Origin: Streptomyces sp. T12
GTDB taxonomy: Bacteria > Actinomycetota > Actinomycetes > Streptomycetales > Streptomycetaceae
Reading direction: 5' to 3'
DNA: 64,000 nt
Assembly: GCF_028736035.1 (NCBI RefSeq)
Contig: NZ_CP117866.1
Location: forward strand, 4,154,001 to 4,218,000
Part shown: in pieces, positions 35,984 to 46,965 of the stretch
Position numbering within the stretch: the first letter of the stretch is position 1
How the letters are laid out: each line of letters starts with the position of its first letter
Position numbers and translations under genes: made by a program
Notes under the pieces: model-generated
Databases searched by the model: none
The model's input: the letters and a program-made list of their open reading frames with translations, nothing else
What the model was told of the DNA's origin: nothing

Positions 35984-38517
35984 TGTTCCGCACCGCCCTG
36001 CGCAACGTACTCGCGCACAAGGCCCGGCTCCTGATGACCGTGCTCGCCGTGATGCTCGGCGTCGCGTTCGTCTCCGGCACCCTGGTCTTCGCCGACACCC
36101 TCTCCAACGCCTTCCGCAACCAGTCGGCGAAGAGCTACGACAACGTCGCCGTCGCCATCACCTCGTACGCGAACGCGGACGACGCCAAGGAAGAGCCCGG
36201 TCTCTCCCGCAAGACCCTCGACAAGATCGCCGCGGTGGACGGCGTCGACGCCGCGTACGGTCGCGTCGACGGCTTCGCCGGGGTCGCCGACCCCGACGGG
36301 AAGCTGATCGGCGTCGGCTGGTCCAACAAGGGCTCCAACTTCGCCCCCGGCAAGGACGGCAAGGACGCCGCCTACACGTTCACCGACGGCTCAGGCCCGG
36401 TGAAGGACGATCAGATCGCCCTGGACAAGGACTCCGCGGCCAAGGGCGAGTACCAGGTCGGCGACCGGGTCCGGGTCGCGACCAACGGGCCGGTGAAGGA
36501 GTACACCCTCAGCGGCGTGTTCACCACCGAGGACGGCGCCGTGAACGCCGGCGGCAGCCTCGTCCTCTTCGACACCGCGGTCGCCCAGAAGCAGTACCTC
36601 AAGCCCGGCTACTTCGAGAGCGCCACCGTCACCGCCGCCCCCGGCGCGTCCGACGCGAAGATCCTGGACGCGGTCAAGCCGTTGCTGCCGGACAGCGCCG
36701 AGGCCAAGACCGGCCAGGCGCTCGCGGACGAGCAGGCCGAGCAGATCGAGCAGGGTCTGGGCTCGCTCAAGCAGGTCCTGCTCGGCTTCGCGGGCATCGC
36801 GCTGTTCGTCGGGGTCTTCCTGATCTCCAACACCTTCACGATGCTGGTCGCCCAGCGCACGAAGGAGATCGCGCTGATGCGGGCCGTCGGCGCCTCGCGC
36901 AAGCAGATCACCCGCTCGGTGCTCGCCGAGGCCGCGGTGGTGGGCCTGGTCGCCTCGGTGATCGGCTTCGTCCTCGGCATCGGCCTTGCGGTCGGTCTGC
37001 GGTCCGGGATGGCCGCGTTCGGCATGAAGATTCCGGGCGGTCCGCTGATCGTGTCCGTCACGCCGGTGCTCGCCGCGCTCGGCGTGGGTGTGCTGATCAC
37101 GATGTTCGCCGCCTGGCTGCCCGGGCGCCGGGCCGCGAAGATCCCGCCGGTGGCGGCCATGAGCAGCGTCCACGCGGTGGCGACCACCAAGTCGCTGGTG
37201 GTGCGCAACTCCATCGGTGCGGCCATCACCGCCCTCGGCGCGGGCGGGATCGTGCTGGGTGCCTCGTCCGGCGGCGACAACGGCCGGATGTACATCGCGG
37301 CGGGCGCGTTCTTCGCCCTGGTCGGTGTGATCATCCTGATCCCGCTGCTGTCCCGGCCCGTGATCGCGCTCGTCCGTCCGCTGCTCGTCGGCCCCTTCGG
37401 GGTGGCCGGCAAGCTGGCCGGCCAGAACGCGGTCCGCAATCCGCGCCGTACCGGCGCCACCGCCTCGGCGCTGGCGATCGGGCTGACGCTGGTGACCGGC
37501 CTTTCGGTGCTCGGTGTCACGGTCGGCACGGCCATCGACAAGATGACCACGGACAACATCAAGGCCGACTACATGGTCTCGATGGCGAACGGCGGCGACC
37601 TCGACCAGTCCGCGCTGACGGCGCTGCGCAAGGCCAAGGGTGTCTCGGCGGTCTCGCCGCAGCAGAGCGCCTACTTCCACCTCGGTGACGAGGACTTCGT
37701 GTCCGCTTCGGCAGTCACGCCGGGCGACATCGAGCAGGTCCTGAACGTCGACGTCGTCAGCGGCACCATCGATTCGCTCGCCAAGGGCCAGATCGCGGTC
37801 GCCGAGAAGACGGCCAAGAGCAAGGGCTGGAAGCCCGGCGACAGCCTCCCCGTCACCTTCGACGACGAGAAGAAGGGCACGCTGACGGTCGGCGCCGTCT
37901 TCAAGGACAGCGAGTTCCTCTCCCCGGTCCTCGTCGACACGAAGGTCGTGAACCCGCACGAGGTGCAGCCGTACATCCAGCAGATCTTCGTGAAGGTGGA
38001 CGGCGGCGAGTCCTCGGCGAACGAGAAGGTCCTCGTCGACGCGCTGGGCGACAACCCCGCGATCACGGTCATGGACCGGCAGGACATCCGCAACGAGTTC
38101 GGCGGCGTCATCAACACCCTGCTGAACATCATGTACGGCCTGCTGGCGATGGCCCTGATCATCGCGGTGCTGGGCGTCGTCAACACCCTCGCGATGTCGG
38201 TCTTCGAACGGCAGCAGGAGATCGGCATGCTGCGCGCGATCGGTCTCGACCGGCGCCGGGTGAAGCGGATGGTCCGGCTGGAGGCCGTGGTCATCTCGGT
38301 GTTCGGCGCGGTGGTCGGCATCGGTCTCGGCTCGTTCCTCGGCTGGGCGATCGGCGAGACCTTCGCGGACCAGATCCCGGGCTACGCGCTGGTCCTGCCC
38401 TGGGACCGGATCGGGATCTTCCTGGTGCTGGCCGGTCTGGTGGGCGTCCTGGCCGCGCTGTGGCCGGCCCGCAACGCCGCGAAGCTGAACATGCTGAACG
38501 CGATCAAGGCCGAGTGA
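35983..38517 (+). CDS. FtsX/MacB-like ABC permease, duplicated (844 aa)
   Basis: The long permease has an N-terminal transmembrane helix (LLMTVLAVMLGVAFVSGTLVFADTLSNAF), a periplasmic-type extracellular domain (about 45-250), then three helices of an FtsX core (LLGFAGIALFVGVFLISNTFTMLVAQRTKEIALMRAVGASR), further membrane helices, a second extracellular domain and a second FtsX core (LLAMALIIAVLGVVNTLAMSVFERQQEIGMLRAIGLDRRR). This ten-helix, two-core layout belongs to the larger FtsX-like permeases of actinobacteria. The pair may extrude lipids, peptides or lipoproteins. It starts in the stop codon of the ATPase gene. Confidence 0.92.
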   Translation: MFRTALRNVLAHKARLLMTVLAVMLGVAFVSGTLVFADTLSNAFRNQSAKSYDNVAVAITSYANADDAKEEPGLSRKTLDKIAAVDGVDAAYGRVDGFAGVADPDGKLIGVGWSNKGSNFAPGKDGKDAAYTFTDGSGPVKDDQIALDKDSAAKGEYQVGDRVRVATNGPVKEYTLSGVFTTEDGAVNAGGSLVLFDTAVAQKQYLKPGYFESATVTAAPGASDAKILDAVKPLLPDSAEAKTGQALADEQAEQIEQGLGSLKQVLLGFAGIALFVGVFLISNTFTMLVAQRTKEIALMRAVGASRKQITRSVLAEAAVVGLVASVIGFVLGIGLAVGLRSGMAAFGMKIPGGPLIVSVTPVLAALGVGVLITMFAAWLPGRRAAKIPPVAAMSSVHAVATTKSLVVRNSIGAAITALGAGGIVLGASSGGDNGRMYIAAGAFFALVGVIILIPLLSRPVIALVRPLLVGPFGVAGKLAGQNAVRNPRRTGATASALAIGLTLVTGLSVLGVTVGTAIDKMTTDNIKADYMVSMANGGDLDQSALTALRKAKGVSAVSPQQSAYFHLGDEDFVSASAVTPGDIEQVLNVDVVSGTIDSLAKGQIAVAEKTAKSKGWKPGDSLPVTFDDEKKGTLTVGAVFKDSEFLSPVLVDTKVVNPHEVQPYIQQIFVKVDGGESSANEKVLVDALGDNPAITVMDRQDIRNEFGGVINTLLNIMYGLLAMALIIAVLGVVNTLAMSVFERQQEIGMLRAIGLDRRRVKRMVRLEAVVISVFGAVVGIGLGSFLGWAIGETFADQIPGYALVLPWDRIGIFLVLAGLVGVLAALWPARNAAKLNMLNAIKAE

Positions 38518-38534
38518 CCAGGCCCCGGCACACC

Positions 38535-38575
38535 GAAGGGCCGGGCTTCCCCACGACGGGGGAGCCCGGCCCTTC
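38535..38575. terminator. Terminator after the FtsX-like permease
   Basis: GAAGGGCCGGGCT and AGCCCGGCCCTTC form a long stem that extends through C and G runs around a short loop. It lies 18 bp after the permease stop and 15 bp before the stop of the converging cyclopropane synthase gene. Confidence 0.85.
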
Positions 38576-38589
38576 CGCCTGCGTCCGGG

Positions 38590-39903
38590 TCAACGGCGCT
38601 CGGGCTCACTCCACTTGCGGGCCCGCAGCGGCATCCCGGAAGCGCCCCGTTCCGGTGTCTTCACCGCCAGCACCTGGTTGACCCCGATGCGGTTGCGCTC
38701 GAAGGCGAGTGCGCAGGCGGCCATGTACAGCTGCCAGACGCGGGCGCGTCCCGGGCTGGTGAGCTTGACGGCCCGAGCCCAGTCGGCCTCCAGGTTGGCG
38801 ACCCAGCGGCGCAGGGTCAGGGCGTAGTGCTCCCGGATCGACTCCACGTCGCGCACCTCGAAGCCGGCCCGCTCCAGCTGGGCGACGGTGACGCCGATGG
38901 GCTGGAGCTCGCCGTCGGGGAAGACGTAGGAGTCGATGAACTCGTCGACCTGGTAGGTGGATTCGTCGCGCTGCGGCCGCCGCCCGATCTGGTGGTTGAG
39001 CAGCCGCCCACCGGGCTTCAGGAGCCGGTACAGCACATCGGCGTACTCCAGATAGCGCTCGGCGCCGACGTGCTCGGCCATGCCGATGGAGGAGATGGCG
39101 TCGTACGGCCCGTCTTCGACGTCCCGGTAGTCCTGTACGCGGATCTCGACCTTGTCGGTGAGCCCCTCGTCGGCGACGCGCTTGCGGGCGTACGCCGCCT
39201 GCTCCTGGGAGAGGGTGACGCCGACGACGCGCACGCCGTACTCACGGGCGGCGTGCACGGCCAAGGAGCCCCAGCCGCAGCCGACGTCGAGCAGCCGCCG
39301 GCCGGGCCCGAGGGCGAGCTTGCGGCAGATGAGGTCGAGCTTGTCGTGCTGGGCGGCTTCGAGGGTGCTGTCCGGGGGCGGGGCCGACCAGTAGGCGCAG
39401 GAGTACACCATGGACGGCCCGAGGACGATCTCGTAGAAGTCGTTGCCGACGTCGTAGTGGTGGCTGATGGCGCGTCTGTCGGTGCGCTTGGTGTGCAGAT
39501 GGCCGCGGACCCGACGCACCTCCTCCGGCGGCGGCGCGGGCGGCAGCGGAAGGCCGCCGAGCCGGACGAGTCCCCGTACGGCGGCGCGCACTTCGGGATC
39601 CCGCAGCGCCTGAGCCAGGCTCCGGGTGTCCTCTCCCCGCTCCCACACCAGGCCGGCGAGCAGGTCGAGGGCGGTGTACAGATCCCCCTCGATGTCCAGG
39701 TCCCCGGCGACCCAGGCCCGGGCGAGCCCCAACTCGCCGGGCTTCCACAACAGCCGCCGTACGGCACGGCGGTTGCGTACGACGAGGGTCGGCGCGCCAG
39801 GCGGACCCGCCTGCGAACCGTCCCAGGCGCGGATGCGCACCGGGAGCGGGACTCCCAGCAACTGTTCGAGAAGGCTCTTCAGCCGCACAGCGGCGTCTGC
39901 CAT
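38590..39903 (-). CDS. Cyclopropane-fatty-acyl-phospholipid synthase family methyltransferase
   Basis: The enzyme adds a methylene from S-adenosylmethionine to the double bond of membrane lipid acyl chains. The 437 residues have a long N-terminal domain (1-140) and a SAM-binding core with LDVGCGWGSLAVHAAREYGVRVVGVTLSQEQ, SIGMAEHVG and the family motif YSCAYW (about 165-180). The start is ATG 39903, with GGAGG 7 nt upstream. It may also be a mycolic-acid-cyclopropane-synthase-like enzyme acting on other lipids, but length and motifs favour CFA synthase. Confidence 0.93.
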   Translation of the reverse strand: MADAAVRLKSLLEQLLGVPLPVRIRAWDGSQAGPPGAPTLVVRNRRAVRRLLWKPGELGLARAWVAGDLDIEGDLYTALDLLAGLVWERGEDTRSLAQALRDPEVRAAVRGLVRLGGLPLPPAPPPEEVRRVRGHLHTKRTDRRAISHHYDVGNDFYEIVLGPSMVYSCAYWSAPPPDSTLEAAQHDKLDLICRKLALGPGRRLLDVGCGWGSLAVHAAREYGVRVVGVTLSQEQAAYARKRVADEGLTDKVEIRVQDYRDVEDGPYDAISSIGMAEHVGAERYLEYADVLYRLLKPGGRLLNHQIGRRPQRDESTYQVDEFIDSYVFPDGELQPIGVTVAQLERAGFEVRDVESIREHYALTLRRWVANLEADWARAVKLTSPGRARVWQLYMAACALAFERNRIGVNQVLAVKTPERGASGMPLRARKWSEPERR

Positions 39904-40025
39904 GGCGCACACCTCCGTGATCGGATCCCGGAATGTCCAACACCACGTAAACACCTGGGAGCCCCGTGCGCAGTCCCCCACGCGCGTTACAGCTGGGCAA
40001 ACAACCGTCCCGGAGGGACGAACGC

Positions 40026-40065
40026 CGAAGGACCTCCCGCACCACGGATGGCGGGAGGTCCTTCG
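40026..40065. terminator. Terminator hairpin after the NDH-2 gene
   Basis: CGAAGGACCTCCCGC (40026-40040) pairs perfectly with GCGGGAGGTCCTTCG (40051-40065). It lies 24 bp past the stop of the minus-strand dehydrogenase gene and upstream of the next minus-strand gene (cyclopropane synthase). Confidence 0.85.
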
Positions 40066-40088
40066 GTTGGTTCAGCGACCGGAAGGGG

Positions 40089-41477
40089 TCAGGAGGCCTT
40101 GGCCTTCTCGCCCTTGCCGGCCTTGCTCGCGGCAGCGACCGGGGCCGGCTTGGCGGCCTCGTAGAACTCCTCGCGCGGGTGCTCCATCGCGCCGAGGGAG
40201 ACGACCTCGCGCTTGAGGAACATGGCGAGGGTCCAGTCGGCGAAGACGCGGACCTTGCGGTTCCAGGTCGGCATGGCCATGCCGTGGTAGCCACGGTGCA
40301 TGTACCAGGCGAGACGGCCCTTGAGCTTGATCTTCATCTTGCCCATGACGATCATCGCCACGCCCTTGTGGAGGCCGAGGCCCGCCACCGCGCCCTTGTT
40401 GGCGTGCGAGTAGTCCTTCTGCGGGAAGCCCCGCATACCGGAGATCACGTTGTCGCCGAGGACGCGCGCCTGACGCAGCGCGTGCTGGGCGTTCGGCGGG
40501 CACCAGGCGTTGTCGTTGCCCGCCTTGCGGCCGACGAGGTCCGGGACCTGGGCGTTGTCGCCCGCGGCCCAGATGTAGTCCGTGCCCTTGACCTGGAGCG
40601 TCGTCTCGCAGTCGACGTGACCGCGGGGGCCGAGCGGCAGACCGAAGCGGGCGAGGGCCGGGTTCGGCTTGACGCCGGCCGTCCACACGATCGTGTTGGA
40701 GTCGACCTCGAGCCCGTTCTTCAGCACGACGTGGCCGTCGACGCAGGAGTCCATGGAGGTGGAGAGGTAGACCTCGACCCCGCGGGCCTCCAGGTGCTCC
40801 TTGCCGTACTGGCCGAGCTTGGGGCCGACCTCGGGGAGGATCTTGTCGGCGGCGTCGACGAGGACGAACCGCATGTCCTCGCGGGAGACGCTGGTGTAGT
40901 ACTTGGCCGCGTCGCGGGCCATGTCCTCGACCTCGCCGATGGTCTCCGCACCCGCGAAGCCACCGCCGATGAAGACGAAGGTGAGCGCCTTGCGGCGGAT
41001 CTCCTCGTCGGTCGTGGAGTCGGCCTTGTCGAGCTGCTCGAGGACGTGGTTGCGCAGGCCGATGGCCTCCTCGATGCCCTTCATACCGATGCCCTGCTCG
41101 GCGAGGCCGGGGATCGGGAAGGTGCGGGAGACCGCGCCCATCGCGATGACCAGGTAGTCGAAAGGCAGCTCGTACGCCTCGCCCACCAGCGGGGCGATCG
41201 TGGCGACCTTGCGGTCCTGGTCGATGGTGGTGACCCGGCCGGTGAGAACCTCCGCCTTGGGCAGCACGCGTCGCAGCGGGACAACGACGTGGCGCGGGGA
41301 GATGCTGCCGGCGGCGGTTTCGGGGAGGAAGGGCTGGTAGGTCATGTACGACCGGGGGTCGACGACCGTGACGGTCGCCTCGCCGTAGCGCATCTTCTTG
41401 AGGATGCGCCGAGCTGCGTACAGGCCTACGTACCCACCGCCTACTACGAGGATCCTGGGACGCTCCGTGGTGCTCAT
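40089..41477 (-). CDS. ndh: Type II NADH dehydrogenase (FAD-dependent NADH:quinone oxidoreductase)
   Basis: NDH-2 oxidises NADH and reduces menaquinone without pumping protons. The 462 residues show an FAD-binding GGGYVGLYAA (13-22), TYQPFLPETAAG, a second Rossmann motif FIGGGFAGAETIGE for NADH (about 170-183), and AAGDNAQVPDL near 320. The C-terminal third has hydrophobic/amphipathic helices for membrane contact and ends in an Ala/Lys tail. Its 550-bp upstream region has Rex-like sites, suggesting control by the NADH/NAD+ ratio. Confidence 0.93.
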   Translation of the reverse strand: MSTTERPRILVVGGGYVGLYAARRILKKMRYGEATVTVVDPRSYMTYQPFLPETAAGSISPRHVVVPLRRVLPKAEVLTGRVTTIDQDRKVATIAPLVGEAYELPFDYLVIAMGAVSRTFPIPGLAEQGIGMKGIEEAIGLRNHVLEQLDKADSTTDEEIRRKALTFVFIGGGFAGAETIGEVEDMARDAAKYYTSVSREDMRFVLVDAADKILPEVGPKLGQYGKEHLEARGVEVYLSTSMDSCVDGHVVLKNGLEVDSNTIVWTAGVKPNPALARFGLPLGPRGHVDCETTLQVKGTDYIWAAGDNAQVPDLVGRKAGNDNAWCPPNAQHALRQARVLGDNVISGMRGFPQKDYSHANKGAVAGLGLHKGVAMIVMGKMKIKLKGRLAWYMHRGYHGMAMPTWNRKVRVFADWTLAMFLKREVVSLGAMEHPREEFYEAAKPAPVAAASKAGKGEKAKAS

Positions 41478-41717
41478 GCCATCGAGTATCCACCCGCCTC
41501 AGGGGGGTCGCTCGTGCGCCCCTTCACAAGCTCTTGCAGGCCCTGTGCTACACTCCCCGGCCCGCGTGACGCAGGTCATGGTCACGATCGGGAACCCGGG
41601 TGCGCTACACCCCGTTGTCAATGCCGCGTGAGCTGCCTCTCTGGGCCGCCGGGCCCCCTGTGAGCGGGTCGGAACACCCTCCGGCGAGAACCTCCCGGAG
41701 CACCCTTACACCGTCCA

Positions 41718-41815
41718 TCTGAACACGTTCAAGGCCCTGTTCACCCCTCGGACGGGTCAACCGCCACCGATCTGTGCCCCGACAGGGCAGAATTCCTTGT
41801 GAAGAACTTCACGAA
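41718..41815. promoter_or_regulatory. Two Rex-like (redox regulator) palindromes upstream of ndh
   Basis: TTGTGAAGAACTTCACGAA (41797-41815) and TCTGAACACGTTCAAG (41718-41733) resemble the Rex operator, TGTGAA-(4 nt)-TTCACA. The first keeps TGTGAA and TTCAC. The second keeps the TGAAC.CGTTCA core. They lie about 320 and 240 bp upstream of the ndh start. I saw no other clear element in 41478-42024. Rex is known to control ndh and other respiratory genes in S. coelicolor; use here is inferred. Confidence 0.6.
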
Positions 41816-42024
41816 GTTTCTTCGGCGGGTGCCTCCGGAGGGTTCCCGAAGGGCTCGGAAGGCCCCCTCGGGAGCGCTCATACGCTAGCCGACCTGCTCA
41901 GTCGACGGCTACCGTCCAGTAGCAAACGAGACCCGGACCACCCTCCTGCGGCGGCCTGGATCACCGTTCACCCGTCAGCCGCATTCCGCGCGCGCTTGGA
42001 CAGAAGTGTGCATAGCGTGCAGCC

Positions 42025-42279
42025 ATGATCACCTCACAGAAGGCCCTCAAGCGGGCCACCTCGCGAATAGTCTCGGTCGGCGCGGCTCTGGGCATCGCTC
42101 TCGCGGTGGGGGCGGCAACCGCCGCATCCGCTGCGGCAGCACCGGCCACCTCACACGTCGTCACAAGGGCCGCGGACGGCGGCCACGGCCACCACCATCA
42201 CCACCACCACGACCACCACGGCCACGGCGACCACGACGGCGGGTCGTGCAGCGGCCTCCTGGTCCTTCTCTGCAATTGA
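42025..42279 (+). CDS. Small secreted His-rich protein
   Basis: The 84-residue protein has a signal peptide (about 1-38, ending ASAAAA). The His/Gly/Asp stretch from 52 to 73 holds 12 His between 54 and 70, seven of them in a row at 56-62. The tail SCSGLLVLLCN has Cys at 75 and 83. The stretch is fit to bind Zn, Ni or Cu outside the cell. The two Cys may form a disulfide loop around a hydrophobic patch. I recognise no family. It could store or buffer metal on the surface. A clear terminator follows the stop. Confidence 0.8.
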   Translation: MITSQKALKRATSRIVSVGAALGIALAVGAATAASAAAAPATSHVVTRAADGGHGHHHHHHHDHHGHGDHDGGSCSGLLVLLCN

Positions 42280-42304
42280 CGGACAGCCCGCACGGGCCAA
42301 GACG

Positions 42305-42344
42305 ACGGCCCCGGTTCCTCACCACGAGGTACCGGGGCCGTTTT
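42305..42344 (+). terminator. Rho-independent terminator after the His-rich protein gene
   Basis: ACGGCCCCGGT (42305-42315) pairs with ACCGGGGCCGT (42331-42341) and is followed by TTTT, a textbook terminator 25 bp after the stop. The converging exopolyphosphatase gene ends 17 bp on. Confidence 0.9.
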
Positions 42345-42360
42345 GCGTCGCCGCCGCAGA

Positions 42361-43332
42361 TCAGCCGCCGTGTCCTTGCTCTTCCGCGGCTTCCGCCACC
42401 TTGAAGGCGATGCCGTCGAGGATGTCGTGCTCGCTGACGACGACCTCCTGCGCACCGATCCGTTCCATGATCGCGAGCAGCACCAGAGCGCCCGCCGCGA
42501 TGACGTCAACCCGCCCCGGATGCATGGACGGTACGGCCGCGCGCTCGGCGTGGGTGGAGCGCAGCAGCCAGTCGGTGATCTCCCGGACCCGATCGTGGGT
42601 GATCCGGGAGTGGTGGATGCGGGCCGAGTCGTACTCGGGCAGCTCCTGGGCGATCGCCGACACCGTGGTGACCGAACCGGCCAGCCCCACCAGCGTGCGC
42701 GCCTCGCGCAATGGCACTGTCTCCTCGGCGAGGTCGAGGGCCGCCTCGATGTCGGCCCGCATCGCCGCGATCTGCTCCGCGGACGGCGGGTCGCAGACGA
42801 CGCCGTCGCGGACCAGGTGACGCTCGGTCATCCGCACACAGCCGACGTCCACGGAGCGTGCCGCGCGCACGTGCTCCTCGCCGACGACGAACTCGGTCGA
42901 CCCGCCGCCGATGTCCACCACCAGATAGGGCTTGGGGAGGTGATCGTGCTCCGCCAGCTCCTTCGTCGCGCCCGTGAAGGAGAACTCGGCCTCCTGGTCC
43001 CCGGAGATGACCTCGGGCTCGACCCCCAGGATGTCCATGACCCCGCGCACGAACTCGTCCCGGTTCTCGGCGTCCCGGGAGGCGGACGTGGCGACGAAGC
43101 GCAGCCGCTCGGCGCCGTGCTCCTTGATGATCGCCGCGTACTCACGGCAGGCGGCGAAGGTGCGCTCCAACGCCTCGGGGGCGAGCCGGCCGGTCCGGTC
43201 GACGCCCTGTCCGAGCCGCACGATGGTCATACGGCGGTCCAGGTCGACGAGTTCACCGGTGGCGGGGTCCACATCGGCGACGAGAAGCCGGATGGAGTTG
43301 GTACCGCAGTCGATGGCGGCGACGCGGGTCAT
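42361..43332 (-). CDS. ppx: Exopolyphosphatase / Ppx-GppA phosphatase
   Basis: The enzyme removes phosphate from polyphosphate or from pppGpp. The 323 residues have the actin-like ATPase fold: IDCGTNSIRLLVAD (phosphate 1), FVATSASRDAENRDEFV, and VVDIGGGSTEFVVG (phosphate 2). SGDQEAEFSFTGA is the catalytic region. At 323 residues it is the short, two-domain actinobacterial type (Ppx2-like) lacking the C-terminal HD domain of E. coli Ppx. The start is ATG 43332. Three genes upstream on the same strand are divIC-like and eno, so all may share transcripts. Confidence 0.9.
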   Translation of the reverse strand: MTRVAAIDCGTNSIRLLVADVDPATGELVDLDRRMTIVRLGQGVDRTGRLAPEALERTFAACREYAAIIKEHGAERLRFVATSASRDAENRDEFVRGVMDILGVEPEVISGDQEAEFSFTGATKELAEHDHLPKPYLVVDIGGGSTEFVVGEEHVRAARSVDVGCVRMTERHLVRDGVVCDPPSAEQIAAMRADIEAALDLAEETVPLREARTLVGLAGSVTTVSAIAQELPEYDSARIHHSRITHDRVREITDWLLRSTHAERAAVPSMHPGRVDVIAAGALVLLAIMERIGAQEVVVSEHDILDGIAFKVAEAAEEQGHGG

Positions 43333-43366
43333 GGGGGTGCCTTTCGATGTGCGGGACATTCTCAGC

Positions 43367-43511
43367 CCGTCCGGGGGTGCCCCCTCTGGGGGAGTTTGAG
43401 GACGAGGCCGTTCGGGCCGAAGCGGGGGTCCAAGGGGCGGCAGCCCCCTGGCGGGGTCGAAGGGGCGGCAGCCCCTTCAGGACTGGACGGGTAGGGGCGG
43501 CGGGGGCGAGA
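43367..43511. repeat. Dispersed GC-rich intergenic repeat, copy 2
   Basis: This stretch shares most of its sequence with 28976-29085 and includes the extra internal repeat GGGGCGGCAGCCCC twice (near 43435-43476). It lies between the DUF501 gene and ppx and probably forms nested hairpins that limit read-through on the minus strand. Confidence 0.75.
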
Positions 43512-44030
43512 TCACTCGGCGGAGACCACGCACGGCCCCTTCGCCCACCACTCGGGCAACATCGCGATCGCCTCGTCCCCCAGCGGATTGACACCGGGCC
43601 CGGCCGCCAACGAGTGCGCGACCAGCACATGCAGGCACTTCACCCGATCCGGCATACCGCCCGCGCTCGGGAAGCCCTTCAGCTCCTCGATCTCGTCGCG
43701 GCGCCGGATGTAGTCCTCGTGCGCGGCACGGTAGGCGGCGGCCAGCTCCGGGTCGCTCTCCAGCCGCGCCGTCATCTCCTTCATCACGCCGTTCGCCTCC
43801 AGCGTGCCGATCGCCGACGACGCCTTGGGGCACGTCAGGTAGTACAGCGTCGGGAAGGGCGTGCCGTCGGGCAGCCGGGGAGCCGTCTCGACCACGTCCG
43901 GCTGCCCGCAGGGGCACCGGTGCGCGATCGCGCGCAGCCCGCGCGGCGGACGTCCGAGCTGCTGCTTGAAGGCCTCGACATCCGCGTCGGTGGGCTCGGT
44001 GCGCGGGGTGGGCGGCGGGGGCGTTTCCAT
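43512..44030 (-). CDS. DUF501 domain protein
   Basis: The 172-residue protein matches DUF501: a helical N-terminus (DADVEAFKQQLGRPPRGLRAIAHRCPCGQPDVVET), two Cys in CPCG, then TLYYLTCPKASSAIGTLEANGVM and a C-terminal AMLPEWWAKGPC. The family is found in actinobacteria between the septum-protein gene and ppx, in that order, as here, and its function is unknown. The gene is 56 bp downstream of divIC on the same strand, so a cell-envelope or growth link is possible but only by neighbours. Confidence 0.9.
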   Translation of the reverse strand: METPPPPTPRTEPTDADVEAFKQQLGRPPRGLRAIAHRCPCGQPDVVETAPRLPDGTPFPTLYYLTCPKASSAIGTLEANGVMKEMTARLESDPELAAAYRAAHEDYIRRRDEIEELKGFPSAGGMPDRVKCLHVLVAHSLAAGPGVNPLGDEAIAMLPEWWAKGPCVVSAE

Positions 44031-44086
44031 GCCTGTCTTTCTATCGGTTCTCGTCGGCGATCCGTGGATCGGGCCCGGCGATCGGT

Positions 44087-44563
44087 TCACTGGTCGGAGG
44101 CGTCGGCCTTGTCGACCCCGTCCCAGATGTTCGTGTACCAGGGCCGGTCGGCCGCGCCCAGTTCGGTCCGAGACTGCTTGGCCGCGTCCGGGTCGATCAC
44201 GATGTAACCGGTCTCCCCGGGCATCACATAGTGCAGCCGCAGCCGGATCTGCTGCTCCGCGTACGCGTCGTCCTGCCAGCGCGCCTTGATGTCGCGCAGC
44301 CGCTCGACCCGCTCGGCGGCCTCTTCCTTCTCCCGCTGCATGTCGGCGATGTCGGCACGCTGGGAGACGTACTGCCTTATGGGGTAGGCGAGCGCCACGA
44401 CCAGGGAGCAGACGACCAGCGCGAGCAGCGCGGCGCGTCCGGTGAGCCTGGAGCGCCGGGCCTGCCGCTTGGTCTGGGAGCGGTAGACGCGGGCCGCCGT
44501 CTGCTCTCCGAGCAACCGGATCCTGGTCGCGGTGGAGAACCGGTCCCGGTCCTTCACGGCCAT
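44087..44563 (-). CDS. divIC: FtsB/DivIC-family septum protein
   Basis: The 158-residue bitopic protein has a basic cytoplasmic N-terminus (1-44), one membrane helix (AALLALVVCSLVVALAYPI, about 43-62), and an extracytoplasmic coiled coil (QYVSQRADIADMQREKEEAAERVERLRDIKARW). A short conserved C-terminal patch (EQQIRLRLHYVMPGETGYIVID) follows. These are the marks of DivIC/FtsB, which joins FtsL and FtsQ/DivIB in the divisome. Position between eno and DUF501 is conserved in actinobacteria. Confidence 0.9.
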   Translation of the reverse strand: MAVKDRDRFSTATRIRLLGEQTAARVYRSQTKRQARRSRLTGRAALLALVVCSLVVALAYPIRQYVSQRADIADMQREKEEAAERVERLRDIKARWQDDAYAEQQIRLRLHYVMPGETGYIVIDPDAAKQSRTELGAADRPWYTNIWDGVDKADASDQ

Positions 44564-44673
44564 GTCCCGCCTCCCGTTTCACACGCGTACGTCCCCGCAC
44601 ACGGTACGGGACCGAGTACGGGGACGTACGTACGACTGGCTAAGGCTCACCCCAGGTTGGGGTCAGCCGGGGC

Positions 44674-46008
<1,335 letters not shown>

Positions 46009-46128
46009 CTAGAGCCTAACCGCCTCGGGGACATCGGCAGCCGACCGACCGTCCCGTGGACAGAAGCGAACCGTACCCATTGTTCCCCGCCGGAACAAAG
46101 GGCGGGTGGCATTCAGGGAAAGAAAAAG

Positions 46129-46170
46129 CCCCGCCCCGGTGCGTACGGGGGAAGACGCACCGGAGCGGGG
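46129..46170 (-). terminator. Terminator after the rpfA-like gene
   Basis: On the minus strand a 16-bp stem with one mismatch (ACGCACCGGAGCGGGG opposite CCCCGCCCCGGTGCGT) is followed by a U-rich run (GCTTTTTC). It ends the minus-strand Rpf gene transcript before eno. Confidence 0.85.
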
Positions 46171-46255
46171 AGCCCGTGGGGGACGGGGGTGACCCTCACG
46201 AGGACTTCACTATGAGGTCCACGCATGTGAGGGCGCTGTGGTTCAGCTGTCCGTA

Positions 46256-46963
<708 letters not shown>

Positions 46964-46965
46964 TC

